The position numbers and the translations under genes are program-made. A stretch of DNA of 64,000 nucleotides, from positions 105,786-169,785 of the forward strand of contig NZ_JXRU01000030.1 of the NCBI RefSeq assembly GCF_000967865.1. The letters run 5' to 3'. Positions 1 through 8,203 of the stretch are shown here, one piece after another. A model generated the notes under the pieces. The model worked only from the letters and a program-made list of their open reading frames with translations. It was not told where the DNA came from and did no database searches. Within the stretch, counting starts at the first letter, position 1. Every line of letters begins with the position of its first letter. The stretch is from Microbacterium sp. SA39 (GTDB lineage: Bacteria; Actinomycetota; Actinomycetes; Actinomycetales; Microbacteriaceae).

Positions 1-77
1 GTGAATACGCGGGAAACGGCGGATGCTCGCGCGACGCGCGCGCGTGCTGATCCATCTGCACGTTTTCTCGACGCCGA

Positions 78-90
78 TAGGATCGCACAC
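78..90 (+). promoter_or_regulatory. -10 box and spacer for leaderless trpD
   Basis: TAGGAT at 78-83 is followed by 7 nt and then the ATG at 91. No Shine-Dalgarno sequence is visible. This spacing predicts that transcription starts at or next to the start codon. No clear -35 is seen. The 90 bases before trpD hold no other supported feature. Confidence 0.55.
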
Positions 91-1161
91 ATGGCTGATT
101 CCCTGACCTGGTCCGATGTGCTCACCTCTCTGCTGGAGCGCCGCGACCTCTCGGTCTGGGAGTCGACGTGGGCGATGCGCCAGATCATGCAGGGTGACGT
201 CACGGAGGCGCAGCTCGCGGGCTTCCTGATCGCGCTGCGCGCGAAAGGCGAGACGATCGATGAGATCGTCGGCTTCCGCGACGCGATTCTCGAGGCGGCC
301 GTTCCGCTGCCCGTGTCGCCGAACGTCCTCGACATCGTGGGGACCGGCGGCGACCGCGTCGGAACGGTGAACGTGTCCACCACCGCAGCGATCGTCATCG
401 GTGCGGCCGGCATCCCGGTCGTCAAGCACGGCAACCGTGCGGCGAGCTCGGCCTCCGGTTCTTCCGACGTGCTCGGTGCGCTCGGCCTGGAACTCTCTCT
501 CGACCCTGCCGCCGTGGCATCCATCCTCGATCGCACCGGCATCACGTTCGCGTGGGCCGGCGCGTTCCACCCCGGTTTCAAGCACGCGGGCGCGGTGCGC
601 GCGCAGCTCGGCGTGCCCACGGTGTTCAACATGCTCGGCCCGCTGTGCAACCCGGCTCGCGCCGAGGCCAATGCCGTCGGAGTCGCGCAGATCGAACGCG
701 TGCCGCTGATCACCGGTGTCTTCCGGACCCGCGGCGCGACCGCGCTGGTGTTCCGCGGAGACGATGGGCTCGACGAACTCACCACCACGGGGCACAGTCG
801 CATCTGGGAGGTCACTCGCGGTGACATCCATGAGCACGACCTGGATCCTCGGGATCTCGGCATCCCGACCGCCGACCTCGCCGATCTGCTCGGCGGCTCG
901 CCGCAGCACAACGCCGAGGTGCTCCGCCGAACGCTCGAGGGGGAGCAGGGAGCGGTGCGCGACATCGTGCTGCTCAATGCCGCCGCCGGCATCGTCGCGT
1001 TCGAACTCTCTCAGGACGCGACTCAGGTGCAGCGCCCGATCCTCGAGCGGCTGCGCGAAGGACATGAGCGTGCCGCTGCCGCGCTGGACGAGGGACTGGC
1101 GCTCGCCAAGCTCGACGAGTGGATCGGTGTGAGCCGCGAACTGGCCGCCATCAAGGAGTGA
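91..1161 (+). CDS. trpD: Anthranilate phosphoribosyltransferase
   Basis: Transfers phosphoribose from PRPP to anthranilate, the second step of tryptophan synthesis from chorismate, in the cytosol. The protein has 356 residues, close to the family length. It shows the PRPP-binding GTGGD motif near residues 84-88, the KHGNR motif near 112-116 and the downstream Ser-rich loop. An upstream in-frame GTG at position 1 would add 30 Arg-rich residues that do not look like the family. The ATG at 91 sits 7 nt after a TAGGAT box, which favours that start. No other trp gene is in the window. The stop is followed 2 nt later by the PHP gene, so the two are probably cotranscribed. Confidence 0.95.
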   Translation: MADSLTWSDVLTSLLERRDLSVWESTWAMRQIMQGDVTEAQLAGFLIALRAKGETIDEIVGFRDAILEAAVPLPVSPNVLDIVGTGGDRVGTVNVSTTAAIVIGAAGIPVVKHGNRAASSASGSSDVLGALGLELSLDPAAVASILDRTGITFAWAGAFHPGFKHAGAVRAQLGVPTVFNMLGPLCNPARAEANAVGVAQIERVPLITGVFRTRGATALVFRGDDGLDELTTTGHSRIWEVTRGDIHEHDLDPRDLGIPTADLADLLGGSPQHNAEVLRRTLEGEQGAVRDIVLLNAAAGIVAFELSQDATQVQRPILERLREGHERAAAALDEGLALAKLDEWIGVSRELAAIKE

Positions 1162-1163
1162 CC

Positions 1164-2150
1164 ATGGATCCCGTCGACGCCCTGCTCGAGATCGCTTCAC
1201 TGCTGGAGCGCGAGCGCGCCTCGCGCTACCGGGCGAAGGCGTTCCGTCAGGCGGCGCAGACGCTCCAGGATCTTCCCGACGACGTGCAGTCGGATCCGAC
1301 GCGGCTGCGGGCTGCGAAGGGAATCGGCGAGTCGACCTTCGCGGTCATCCGACAGGCGCAATCGGGGCAGGTGCCCGACTATCTCGTCGAACTGCGCGGA
1401 GACGTCGAGCCGGAGATCGTCTCCGAACTGCGCGCGAAGCTGCGTGGTGACCTGCATGCGCACACCGACTGGTCCGACGGCACGACGTCGATCTCGGTGA
1501 TGGCGGCGGCCGCCCGGGCGCAGGGGCACGAGTATCAGGCGATCACGGATCACTCGCCGCGGCTGCGGGTGGCGCGGGGTCTGTCGGCCGAGCGACTGCG
1601 CGAGCAGATGCCGCTGGTGCGCGCGGAATCCGGCGACGGGTTCACGCTGCTCGCCGGGATCGAGGTCGACATCCTCGAAGACGGCGGGTTGGACCAGGAG
1701 GAATCTCTGCTCGAGGAGCTCGACATCGTCGTGGCGTCGGTGCACTCCAAACTGCGCATGGACCGGCGACCGATGACGGCCCGGATGATCGCCGCGGTGT
1801 CGCATCCGCGGGTCAACGTGCTCGGGCACTGCACCGGGCAGCTCGTCGAGGGCAGTCGAGGGACGCGACCGCAATCCGAGTTCGATGCCGCCGCCGTCTT
1901 CGCGGCCTGCGCCGAGAACGGTGTCGCGGTGGAGATCAACTCTCGGCCGGAGCGCCAGGATCCGCCCGACGAGCTGATCGCGATCGCCTTGGAGGCGGGA
2001 TGCCTCTTCTCGATCGATTCTGATGCGCACGCGCCCGGTCAGCTTTCTCTTCTCGACCACGGCGCCGAAAGGGCGGAGCGCGCGGGCGTGCCGTCGTCGC
2101 GGATCGTCACGACGTGGGGTCTTGAGCGGTTGCTGTCCTGGGCGGAGTGA
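1164..2150 (+). CDS. PHP-domain protein with N-terminal helix-hairpin-helix region
   Basis: A 328-residue probable metal-dependent phosphoesterase. The first ~80 residues resemble the helical N-terminal domain of family X DNA polymerases, with a helix-hairpin-helix-like GIGEST segment. A PHP domain follows, with the metal-binding DLHAHTDWSDG motif at residues 96-106, then HSP, a conserved H in VHSK, and a C-terminal SDAHAP motif. The polymerase catalytic domain itself is absent, so this is a PolX-type PHP protein without polymerase. The start at 1164 lies 2 nt after trpD. An earlier in-frame start at 1119 would overlap trpD by 43 bp and is less likely. The substrate cannot be told from sequence. 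It converges on the exonuclease gene, 18 bp away. Confidence 0.85.
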   Translation: MDPVDALLEIASLLERERASRYRAKAFRQAAQTLQDLPDDVQSDPTRLRAAKGIGESTFAVIRQAQSGQVPDYLVELRGDVEPEIVSELRAKLRGDLHAHTDWSDGTTSISVMAAAARAQGHEYQAITDHSPRLRVARGLSAERLREQMPLVRAESGDGFTLLAGIEVDILEDGGLDQEESLLEELDIVVASVHSKLRMDRRPMTARMIAAVSHPRVNVLGHCTGQLVEGSRGTRPQSEFDAAAVFAACAENGVAVEINSRPERQDPPDELIAIALEAGCLFSIDSDAHAPGQLSLLDHGAERAERAGVPSSRIVTTWGLERLLSWAE

Positions 2151-2168
2151 AGCGTTCCGGACGCGTAG

Positions 2169-3113
2169 TCAGCTGGCGGCGAGGGCGGCGTTCGAGACCG
2201 CGGTGACCGCGCGGACCATCGACGACCCGAGGTTCCACTTCTCGGCGAGGGCTGTCGCGGCATCCGCCTCTGCGGGGTCGAGCACCCGGAGCGGGATGCC
2301 GGGGGCGGTGATGGGGAGCGACGTCGCGACGGCGACGACAGTCGGGGCGACGTCGAGGTAGGCGGATGCGGCGAGAACCTTCGCCCGCACGCCGGCGCTC
2401 ATGCCTTCGCCGGCTTCTGCAGCGGCGCGGATGCCTTCGAGGTCGGCGTGAGCCTGCAGCAGGATGGCCGCGGTCTTGTCGCCGACGCCGGTGACTCCGG
2501 GGAGGCCGTCGGATGCGTCTCCGCGCATGGTGGCGAAGTCGGCGTACTGAGACGGGAGCACGCCGTACTTCGCGACGACCGTGGCGTCGGTGACGATCTC
2601 GAGGTTGCTCATACCCTTTGCTGTATAGATGACCCGTACGTCGCGTGCATCGTCGACGAGCTGGAACAGGTCGCGGTCTCCCGTAACGATGTCGACAGGA
2701 ATCGCGGAGTTCGTGGCGAGCGTGCCGATGACGTCGTCGGCCTCGTGCTCGGCGACGCCGATGATCGGGATGCCGATGGCGGTGAGCGTCTCGCGGATCA
2801 AGGGGATCTGCGCCTCGAGCGGGTCGGGGACCTCTTCGACATCGGGCCCGGCGGGGACGACCTCGACGACCCGGTGCGCCTTGTAGCTGGGGATGAGGTC
2901 GACGCGCCACTGCGGACGCCAGTCGTCGTCCCAGCAGGCGATCACGTGCGTGGGCTCGTACAGGGTGACGAGCTTGGCGATGATGTCGAGCAGGCCGCGC
3001 GCCGCATTGATCGGAGAGCCGTCCGGTGCCTTCACCTTGTCGGGAACACCGTAGAACGCGCGGAAGTAGAGGCTGGCGGTGTCGAGCAGCATGAGGCGGT
3101 CGGCGCGAGGCAT
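2169..3113 (-). CDS. 5'-3' exonuclease (PolI N-terminal / FEN-like)
   Basis: A 314-residue stand-alone 5'-3' exonuclease of the family that forms the N-terminal domain of DNA polymerase I, probably used in RNA primer or flap removal. Acidic metal-binding motifs are visible: LLDTASLYFRAF near the N terminus, EHEADDVIGTLA, VTGDRDLFQL, and the helix-hairpin-helix GDASDGLPGVTGVGDKTA. No polymerase domain follows. The ATG at 3113 is preceded by a TACTCT box with a 6 nt spacer, which favours this start over an in-frame codon 12 residues upstream. Confidence 0.92.
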   Translation of the reverse strand: MPRADRLMLLDTASLYFRAFYGVPDKVKAPDGSPINAARGLLDIIAKLVTLYEPTHVIACWDDDWRPQWRVDLIPSYKAHRVVEVVPAGPDVEEVPDPLEAQIPLIRETLTAIGIPIIGVAEHEADDVIGTLATNSAIPVDIVTGDRDLFQLVDDARDVRVIYTAKGMSNLEIVTDATVVAKYGVLPSQYADFATMRGDASDGLPGVTGVGDKTAAILLQAHADLEGIRAAAEAGEGMSAGVRAKVLAASAYLDVAPTVVAVATSLPITAPGIPLRVLDPAEADAATALAEKWNLGSSMVRAVTAVSNAALAAS

Positions 3114-3125
3114 GGACTCAGAGTA
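3114..3125 (-). promoter_or_regulatory. -10 box for leaderless exonuclease gene
   Basis: Reading the minus strand, TACTCT (3125-3120) is followed by exactly 6 nt and the ATG at 3113. There is no Shine-Dalgarno sequence. Confidence 0.55.
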
Positions 3126-3142
3126 ACGACGACCGTCGACGT

Positions 3143-3937
3143 TCAGCACCCCGGGGCTGCGGGTTGCTCGACGCAGGTGCGGGCGACAAGTGCCGTGTGG
3201 GCCTCGAAGATGCGGATCTGCTGGGTCGGACCGTCGATGGAGAGCTGACCCTCGACCGGGAACCAGCCGACCCCGAGGTCTACCTCGGCCGCGTAGCGCA
3301 CGGTGACGCTCGCGTCGTACGTGCCGCGGTCTCGATAGGTGTGGCTGGTGGCGGTGGGTGTGAACTGCGCCTGGCCGAGCGCCGACCAGGTCTGTCCGCC
3401 GGTGGTCGTCGATGCGGAATCGCCGTCCCCGTACCGGAAGTCGTAGCCGACCGGGGTGAAGCGCACGGTGACCGGGATAGCGAACAGCGTTCCTGATTGC
3501 GTATGAGTGGATGCCGCGGCGACGAAGTTCGTCGGCATCCCTGCGACGCCGAGGTTGTCGGGCTCACCCGAGGCGGTGACGGGCGCCGGAGCGAACTGCG
3601 CGAGGTCCGTGAGGGTGATCGCGGGGACCGCTGCGATGGCCGGTTCGTCCACAGCAGGGTCCGCATCTGTGCGTGCGCGAAAGCATCCCTTGTAGCTGTC
3701 CCAGTCGGCGAGGCATGCGTCGAAGTCGAACTCCTTGACCGGATGGCTGGGGCCTGTGCCCGCATCGTAGAACGGAGACGTGCTGTTATCTGGATTCCCC
3801 GTCGTTCGGCTGCCCGAGACGACGAGGGTCCCTTGATCCGCGCCAGTGAAGAAGTCTGTCCCGCCATCGCTGTCTCCCGAGCTTGCCGATGACATCGAGA
3901 CCGAGATGACGAAAACCGCTGCTAGGAGCGTGTGCAC
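3143..3937 (-). CDS. Exported protein with PKD-like domain
   Basis: A 264-residue protein of unknown function. The first ~20 residues are hydrophobic and small (LLAAVFVISVSMSSASS) and look like a weak signal peptide, although a positive N-region is missing. The C-terminal half carries a PKD/Ig-like pattern: YDFRYGDGDS, then SHTYRDRGTYDASVTV, as in extracellular beta-sandwich domains. Cysteines at CLADW, KGC, RTC and the terminal PGC could form disulfides. The GTG start lies inside the 3' end of the upstream lipoprotein gene (16 bp overlap), so the two are cotranscribed and probably translationally coupled. No enzymatic motif is seen. Confidence 0.8.
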   Translation of the reverse strand: MHTLLAAVFVISVSMSSASSGDSDGGTDFFTGADQGTLVVSGSRTTGNPDNSTSPFYDAGTGPSHPVKEFDFDACLADWDSYKGCFRARTDADPAVDEPAIAAVPAITLTDLAQFAPAPVTASGEPDNLGVAGMPTNFVAAASTHTQSGTLFAIPVTVRFTPVGYDFRYGDGDSASTTTGGQTWSALGQAQFTPTATSHTYRDRGTYDASVTVRYAAEVDLGVGWFPVEGQLSIDGPTQQIRIFEAHTALVARTCVEQPAAPGC

Positions 3938-4461
3938 TCGTGGTCCTCGGCTCGCCTAGCTGCGTCTATCGATAGCTGGCTGTCGTCTGACTTGAAAGTG
4001 ACCTCGATCGCGTAGACAGCCGGACGATCCGGGTTCACCGCGGAGGCACCGTCCGCATCAGTGACGACAACTTCGCTCACATCGAGGCAGGCGATCGCCC
4101 TGACAACCTCGAAGGGCGCAGCCGCCCCGGCTGGGATGAATTCAATCACTTTCGAATCACCGGTGATCGAGTACCCGTCTGCGTGCATCGTCGAAAAGTT
4201 CTCGCGGTCCGCCCGCTGGAAGGCACCGCTCGAATAGTCGTAGGTCGCATCAAATGTTTCGGGGTCGGATGGATCGACAGCGTTGAGCGCTTCGATGTAC
4301 GCCCTATACGTCTCCTCCGCAGCCGCAAACGCCTCCTCCTCAGACGCGAAGGCAGGCGTCGGCGTCGGGGTCGGCTCCGGCGCGGGGGAGCACCCCGCCA
4401 GCGCAACAGACACCACCGCGAGGAGCGCGATCGACAGGGGGACAGGTCGGAGCGGATTCAC
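3922..4461 (-). CDS. Small lipoprotein of unknown function
   Basis: A 179-residue protein with a clear lipoprotein signal: a hydrophobic stretch ending in the lipobox LAGC near residue 23, then a Pro/Thr-rich linker (PEPTPTPTP). The mature part begins with an Ala/Glu-rich helix (EEEAFAAAEETYRAYIEALN) typical of NTF2-like or nuclear-transport-factor-fold actinobacterial lipoproteins, but the fold is inferred. It is probably anchored outside the membrane beside the PKD-like protein encoded immediately downstream. GTG start, preceded by TACCGT and a 6 nt spacer with no ribosome binding site, which suggests a leaderless message. Confidence 0.8.
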   Translation of the reverse strand: MNPLRPVPLSIALLAVVSVALAGCSPAPEPTPTPTPAFASEEEAFAAAEETYRAYIEALNAVDPSDPETFDATYDYSSGAFQRADRENFSTMHADGYSITGDSKVIEFIPAGAAAPFEVVRAIACLDVSEVVVTDADGASAVNPDRPAVYAIEVTFKSDDSQLSIDAARRAEDHECTRS

Positions 4462-4473
4462 CTGGTCACGGTA
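4462..4473 (-). promoter_or_regulatory. -10 box for leaderless lipoprotein gene
   Basis: On the minus strand TACCGT (4473-4468) is followed by 6 nt (GACCAG) and the GTG start at 4461. Confidence 0.5.
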
Positions 4474-4500
4474 GCCCGAAGCCGCGTCGGCCCGCAGAAG

Positions 4501-4509
4501 TTATCCACA
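4501..4509 (+). other. Consensus DnaA box
   Basis: TTATCCACA, a perfect match to the canonical DnaA box, lies in the region between the divergent lipoprotein gene and rpsA. It is a single box with no AT-rich unwinding region or further boxes nearby, so it is not an origin. Confidence 0.5.
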
Positions 4510-4700
4510 GTCCGAATCGAGCGAAACTCGACTTCCACCGGCATCCGGTCTTCTGATAACCTGAGTCGTCACTCGTGGCGTGCCTACGCATGCCCGCGTG
4601 GCGACATCACCACAATCCAACTGCTGAGATGCATGCAGTCGGCCGTGCGCGGCCTTTGACTCTCAGCCTGAGACTCCATCCAACAAGGACAACCCACTAC

Positions 4701-6155
4701 ATGACTACCGCAACGACCGCCCCGGCCACCAAGCAGGTCGCCATCAACGACATCGGATCTGCTGAGGACTTCCTGGCCGCGGTCGAGAAGACCCTGAAGT
4801 TCTTCAACGACGGCGACATCATCGAAGGCACGATCGTCAAGATCGACCGCGATGAGGTTCTGCTCGACGTCGGATACAAGACCGAGGGTGTCATCCCCTC
4901 GCGCGAGCTCTCCATCAAGCACGACGTCGACCCCAACGAGGTCGTCAAGGTCGGCGACGAGGTCGAGGCACTCGTTCTCCAGAAGGAGGACAAGGAAGGC
5001 CGTCTGATCCTCTCCAAGAAGCGCGCTCAGTACGAGCGTGCCTGGGGAGACGTCGAGAAGATCAAGGAGAACGACGGCGTCGTCACCGGTACGGTCATCG
5101 AGGTCGTCAAGGGTGGACTCATCGTCGACATCGGCCTTCGTGGCTTCCTGCCGGCCTCGCTCATCGAGCTGCGCCGCGTCCGCGACCTCACGCCGTACCT
5201 CGGCCAGGAGATCGAGGCCAAGATCCTCGAGCTCGACAAGAACCGCAACAACGTCGTTCTGAGCCGCCGCGCGCTGCTCGAGCAGACGCAGTCGGAGTCG
5301 CGCACCACGTTCCTGAACAACCTGCACAAGGGTCAGGTCCGCAAGGGTGTCGTGTCGTCGATCGTCAACTTCGGTGCATTCGTCGACCTGGGCGGCGTGG
5401 ACGGCCTCGTGCACGTCTCCGAGCTGTCCTGGAAGCACATCGAGCACGCCTCCGAGGTCGTCGAGGTCGGCCAGGAGGTCACCGTCGAGATCCTCGAGGT
5501 CGACCTCGACCGCGAGCGCGTCTCCCTGTCGCTCAAGGCGACGCAGGAGGACCCGTGGCAGGTCTTCGCCCGTACCCACGCGATCGGTCAGGTCACGCCG
5601 GGTAAGGTCACCAAGCTCGTTCCGTTCGGTGCGTTCGTTCGCGTCGCAGACGGCATCGAGGGCCTCGTCCACATCTCCGAGCTCTCCAGCAAGCACGTCG
5701 AGCTGGCCGAGCAGGTCGTCTCCGTCGGCGAAGAGGTGTTCGTCAAGGTCATCGACATCGACCTCGAGCGTCGCCGCATCTCGCTGTCGCTGAAGCAGGC
5801 CAACGAGTCGGTCGACCCCAACGGCACCGAGTTCGACCCGGCCCTCTACGGCATGGTCGCGGAGTACGACGACAACGGCGAGTACAAGTACCCGGAGGGC
5901 TTCGACGCCGAGACCGGTGCGTGGAAGGAAGGCTTCGACGCCCAGCGCGAGGCATGGGAGCAGGAGTACGCTGCAGCCCAGGCTCGCTGGGAGGCCCACA
6001 AGGCTCAGGTCACCAAGGCCGCAGAGGCCGAGGCGGAGGCCGGCGCCGACTTCGGCGGCCAGGTCTTCTCGAGCGAGGCGACCGGTGCAGGCACCCTCGC
6101 CGACGACGAGGCGCTCGCGGCTCTCCGCGAGAAGCTGTCGGGCGGAAACGCGTAA
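4701..6155 (+). CDS. rpsA: 30S ribosomal protein S1
   Basis: RNA-binding ribosomal protein that helps load mRNA on the 30S subunit. The 484-residue product has four S1 OB-fold repeats starting near residues 37, 123, 209 and 294, each with the GxVxxxxxxGxFV pattern (the last two have NFGAFVDL and PFGAFVRV). This is the shorter four-domain form usual in actinobacteria. An acidic Ala/Glu-rich tail follows from about residue 365. I chose the ATG at 4701 because the protein begins MTTATTAPATKQVAINDIGS; the upstream in-frame extension has no coding character. A leader of up to ~190 nt precedes it. A strong terminator follows. Confidence 0.96.
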   Translation: MTTATTAPATKQVAINDIGSAEDFLAAVEKTLKFFNDGDIIEGTIVKIDRDEVLLDVGYKTEGVIPSRELSIKHDVDPNEVVKVGDEVEALVLQKEDKEGRLILSKKRAQYERAWGDVEKIKENDGVVTGTVIEVVKGGLIVDIGLRGFLPASLIELRRVRDLTPYLGQEIEAKILELDKNRNNVVLSRRALLEQTQSESRTTFLNNLHKGQVRKGVVSSIVNFGAFVDLGGVDGLVHVSELSWKHIEHASEVVEVGQEVTVEILEVDLDRERVSLSLKATQEDPWQVFARTHAIGQVTPGKVTKLVPFGAFVRVADGIEGLVHISELSSKHVELAEQVVSVGEEVFVKVIDIDLERRRISLSLKQANESVDPNGTEFDPALYGMVAEYDDNGEYKYPEGFDAETGAWKEGFDAQREAWEQEYAAAQARWEAHKAQVTKAAEAEAEAGADFGGQVFSSEATGAGTLADDEALAALREKLSGGNA

Positions 6156-6168
6156 GCATCACGCTCTG

Positions 6169-6214
6169 AAACGGGCCGTCACCTCTCCTTCGGGAGGGCG
6201 TGGCGGCCCGTTTT
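6169..6214 (+). terminator. Rho-independent terminator after rpsA
   Basis: Arms AAACGGGCCG (6169-6178) and CGGCCCGTTT (6204-6213) are perfectly complementary. Inside is a second stem closed by a TTCG loop (CCTCTCC/GGAGGG). The stem runs into a short T run. Confidence 0.9.
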
Positions 6215-6254
6215 CGTGCGTCGGGGACACCGCGATCCACCTGCGTGACGGAAC

Positions 6255-6274
6255 ATTACGTCGGCGTTCGTAAC
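6255..6274. promoter_or_regulatory. Imperfect inverted repeat upstream of importer operon
   Basis: ATTACG (6255-6260), 8 nt, then CGTAAC (6269-6274), matching as an inverted repeat at 5 of 6 positions. It ends 28 nt before the ATG of the first gene of the importer operon. It may be an operator, but no regulator gene is adjacent. Confidence 0.3.
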
Positions 6275-6302
6275 AATCCCCGCCATCGGACAGCATGGGG
6301 GT

Positions 6303-7154
6303 ATGACTGCCCTCCTCCCTGCGTCGCGCACGGCCGACGCCTCGAGATCGGCAGGTCTGGCACAGGCCGTGCGGCTCGAGAGCATCGAGCGCTCGTTCCC
6401 GCTCGCGCAGGGCCGACGCGACGTGCTGCGCGGAGTGGACGTCGACATCACCGCGGGCGAGATCGTCGCCGTCGTCGGCCCGTCCGGATGCGGCAAGTCG
6501 ACACTGCTCCGACTCGTGGGCGGCCTTGACGCCCCCAGCCGTGGCACCATCAGCCTCGACGGAGCCGCCGTCGCCGACGTCGACGAGCGCACCGCTGTCG
6601 CCTTCCAGGAACCGCGGCTCCTGCCGTGGCGTACCCTCGCCCACAACGTCGAGCTCGGTCTGCCCCGCGGCACCGCGCGTCGGGAAGGCCGCGATCGAGT
6701 TCGTGAACTCCTCCACCTCGTCGGTCTCGAGAACGCGGCCGATCAGCGTCCGCGCGAGGTGTCCGGCGGAATGGCGCAGCGAGCCTCCCTGGCTCGGGCG
6801 CTCGCCCGCAACCCCGGCGTGCTCCTGCTCGACGAGCCGTTCGGTGCTCTCGACGCGCTGACTCGACTGCGCATGCACGATCTGCTGTTGAAGATCCACG
6901 CCGCCGAGCCGACCACCATCCTCCTCGTCACGCATGATGTCGAGGAGGCCCTCTACCTCGCCGATCGCGTGCTGCTGCTGCGTACGCTCTCCGGCGACCC
7001 CGCCGATACCGCTCCGTCGATCGCCCGAACGGTCGCCGTGCCCGGCATCCGCCCCCGAGATCGCGCCGATCGCGGTCTCGCAGACCTGCGCGCCGAGCTC
7101 CTCGAAGGACTCGGCGTCGACACCCACCACCGCATCACCGAGGAGACCCGATGA
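6303..7154 (+). CDS. ABC transporter ATP-binding protein, nitrate/sulfonate/taurine type
   Basis: Cytoplasmic ATPase of an importer in the SsuB/TauB/NrtD class. 283 residues. Walker A GPSGCGKST near 59-67, Q-loop FQEPRLLPWR (the PRLLPW form is typical of this class), signature VSGGMAQR near 153-160, Walker B LLLDEPFGALDAL and the H-loop VTHDVEEAL. It is the first gene of a tightly packed run; its stop overlaps the binding-protein start by 4 bp. Substrate class is known only from the family (sulfonates, taurine, nitrate, thiamine precursors). Downstream sulfhydrylase makes an organosulfur substrate the best guess. Confidence 0.88.
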   Translation: MTALLPASRTADASRSAGLAQAVRLESIERSFPLAQGRRDVLRGVDVDITAGEIVAVVGPSGCGKSTLLRLVGGLDAPSRGTISLDGAAVADVDERTAVAFQEPRLLPWRTLAHNVELGLPRGTARREGRDRVRELLHLVGLENAADQRPREVSGGMAQRASLARALARNPGVLLLDEPFGALDALTRLRMHDLLLKIHAAEPTTILLVTHDVEEALYLADRVLLLRTLSGDPADTAPSIARTVAVPGIRPRDRADRGLADLRAELLEGLGVDTHHRITEETR

Positions 7155-8203
7155 GCACCATCACCCGCCGAATCATCCCTGCGATCGCGATCGTCGGCAC
7201 GATGATGCTCGTCGCCACCGGCTGCGTCGCCGGAGAGAACGCCAACCCCGGCGCCGATGCTCCGTCGAGCGAGAGCACCGCCGGGCCGACGGAGTGGTCG
7301 TCGGACACGCTCTCGATCGACTTCGCCACCTACAACCCGCTGAGCCTCGTCATCCGCGACCAGGGCATTCTCGAAGAGATCCTCGGCGATGACGTCGCGA
7401 TCGAGTGGATCCAGTCCGCCGGCTCCAACAAGGCGAACGAGCTGCTGCGCTCCGGTTCGGTCGACGTCGGCTCGACCGCAGGCTCCGCCGCCCTGCTCGC
7501 TCGCGCCAACGGCTCACCGATCCAGGTCATCGACATCTACTCGCAGCCGGAGTGGTCGGCGATCGTCGTCGGGCCCGACAGCGACATCACCTCGGTCGAA
7601 GACCTCAAGGGCACCTCTATCGCGGCGACGAAGGGCACCGACCCGTACTTCTTCCTGCTCCAGGCGCTCGAAGAGGGCGGTCTCTCGCTCTCCGACGTCG
7701 AGGTGCAGAACCTGCAGCACGCCGACGGCCGCGCAGCCCTCGACGGCGGATCGGTCGCCGCCTGGGCAGGACTCGACCCGATCATGGCCGCGGCCGAGGC
7801 GGAGTCGGGCGACAAGCTGATCTACCGCAACGTCGACTTCAACACCTACGGCTTCCTCAACGCCACCGAGGACTTCATCACCAACCACCCCGACCTCGCT
7901 CAGGCTGTCGTCGACGCGTACGAGAAGGCCCGCGAATGGGCGCTCGAGAACCCCGAGGAGACGGCTGCCCTGCTCGCCGAGGTCGCCGGCATCGACCCGG
8001 ACGTCGCCAGCACCGTCATCGAGGAGCGCTCGAACCTCGACGTCAGCGGCATCCCGGGAGACGACCAGATCGCGGTGCTCGAGAAGATCGCCCCGGTGCT
8101 CGTCGAATCCGGTGACGTGCAGGGCGGCAAGGATTCCGTCGACAAGGCGCTCTCGTCGATCGTGAACGACACGTTCGCGAAGAAGGCGGTCGACGGCGAG
8201 TGA
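7151..8203 (+). CDS. ABC transporter substrate-binding lipoprotein (SsuA/NMT1-like)
   Basis: A 350-residue extracytoplasmic receptor. N-terminal lipoprotein signal with lipobox VATGC near residue 25, then a Ser/Thr linker, then a type II periplasmic binding fold. The segment KANELLRSGSVDVGSTAGSA matches the region in SsuA/TauA proteins that lines the ligand cleft, and the SVEDLKGTSIAATKGT segment is also typical of sulfonate/nitrate/taurine binding proteins. The ATG overlaps the ATPase stop (ATGA) and the stop overlaps the permease start (GTGA), so the three are translationally coupled. The ligand is not determined by sequence. Confidence 0.88.
   Translation: MSTITRRIIPAIAIVGTMMLVATGCVAGENANPGADAPSSESTAGPTEWSSDTLSIDFATYNPLSLVIRDQGILEEILGDDVAIEWIQSAGSNKANELLRSGSVDVGSTAGSAALLARANGSPIQVIDIYSQPEWSAIVVGPDSDITSVEDLKGTSIAATKGTDPYFFLLQALEEGGLSLSDVEVQNLQHADGRAALDGGSVAAWAGLDPIMAAAEAESGDKLIYRNVDFNTYGFLNATEDFITNHPDLAQAVVDAYEKAREWALENPEETAALLAEVAGIDPDVASTVIEERSNLDVSGIPGDDQIAVLEKIAPVLVESGDVQGGKDSVDKALSSIVNDTFAKKAVDGE

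Noticed and set aside
4584..5999. 471-residue frame antisense to rpsA
   Set aside because: Asp/Leu/Val repeats reflect the S1 repeats read backwards.
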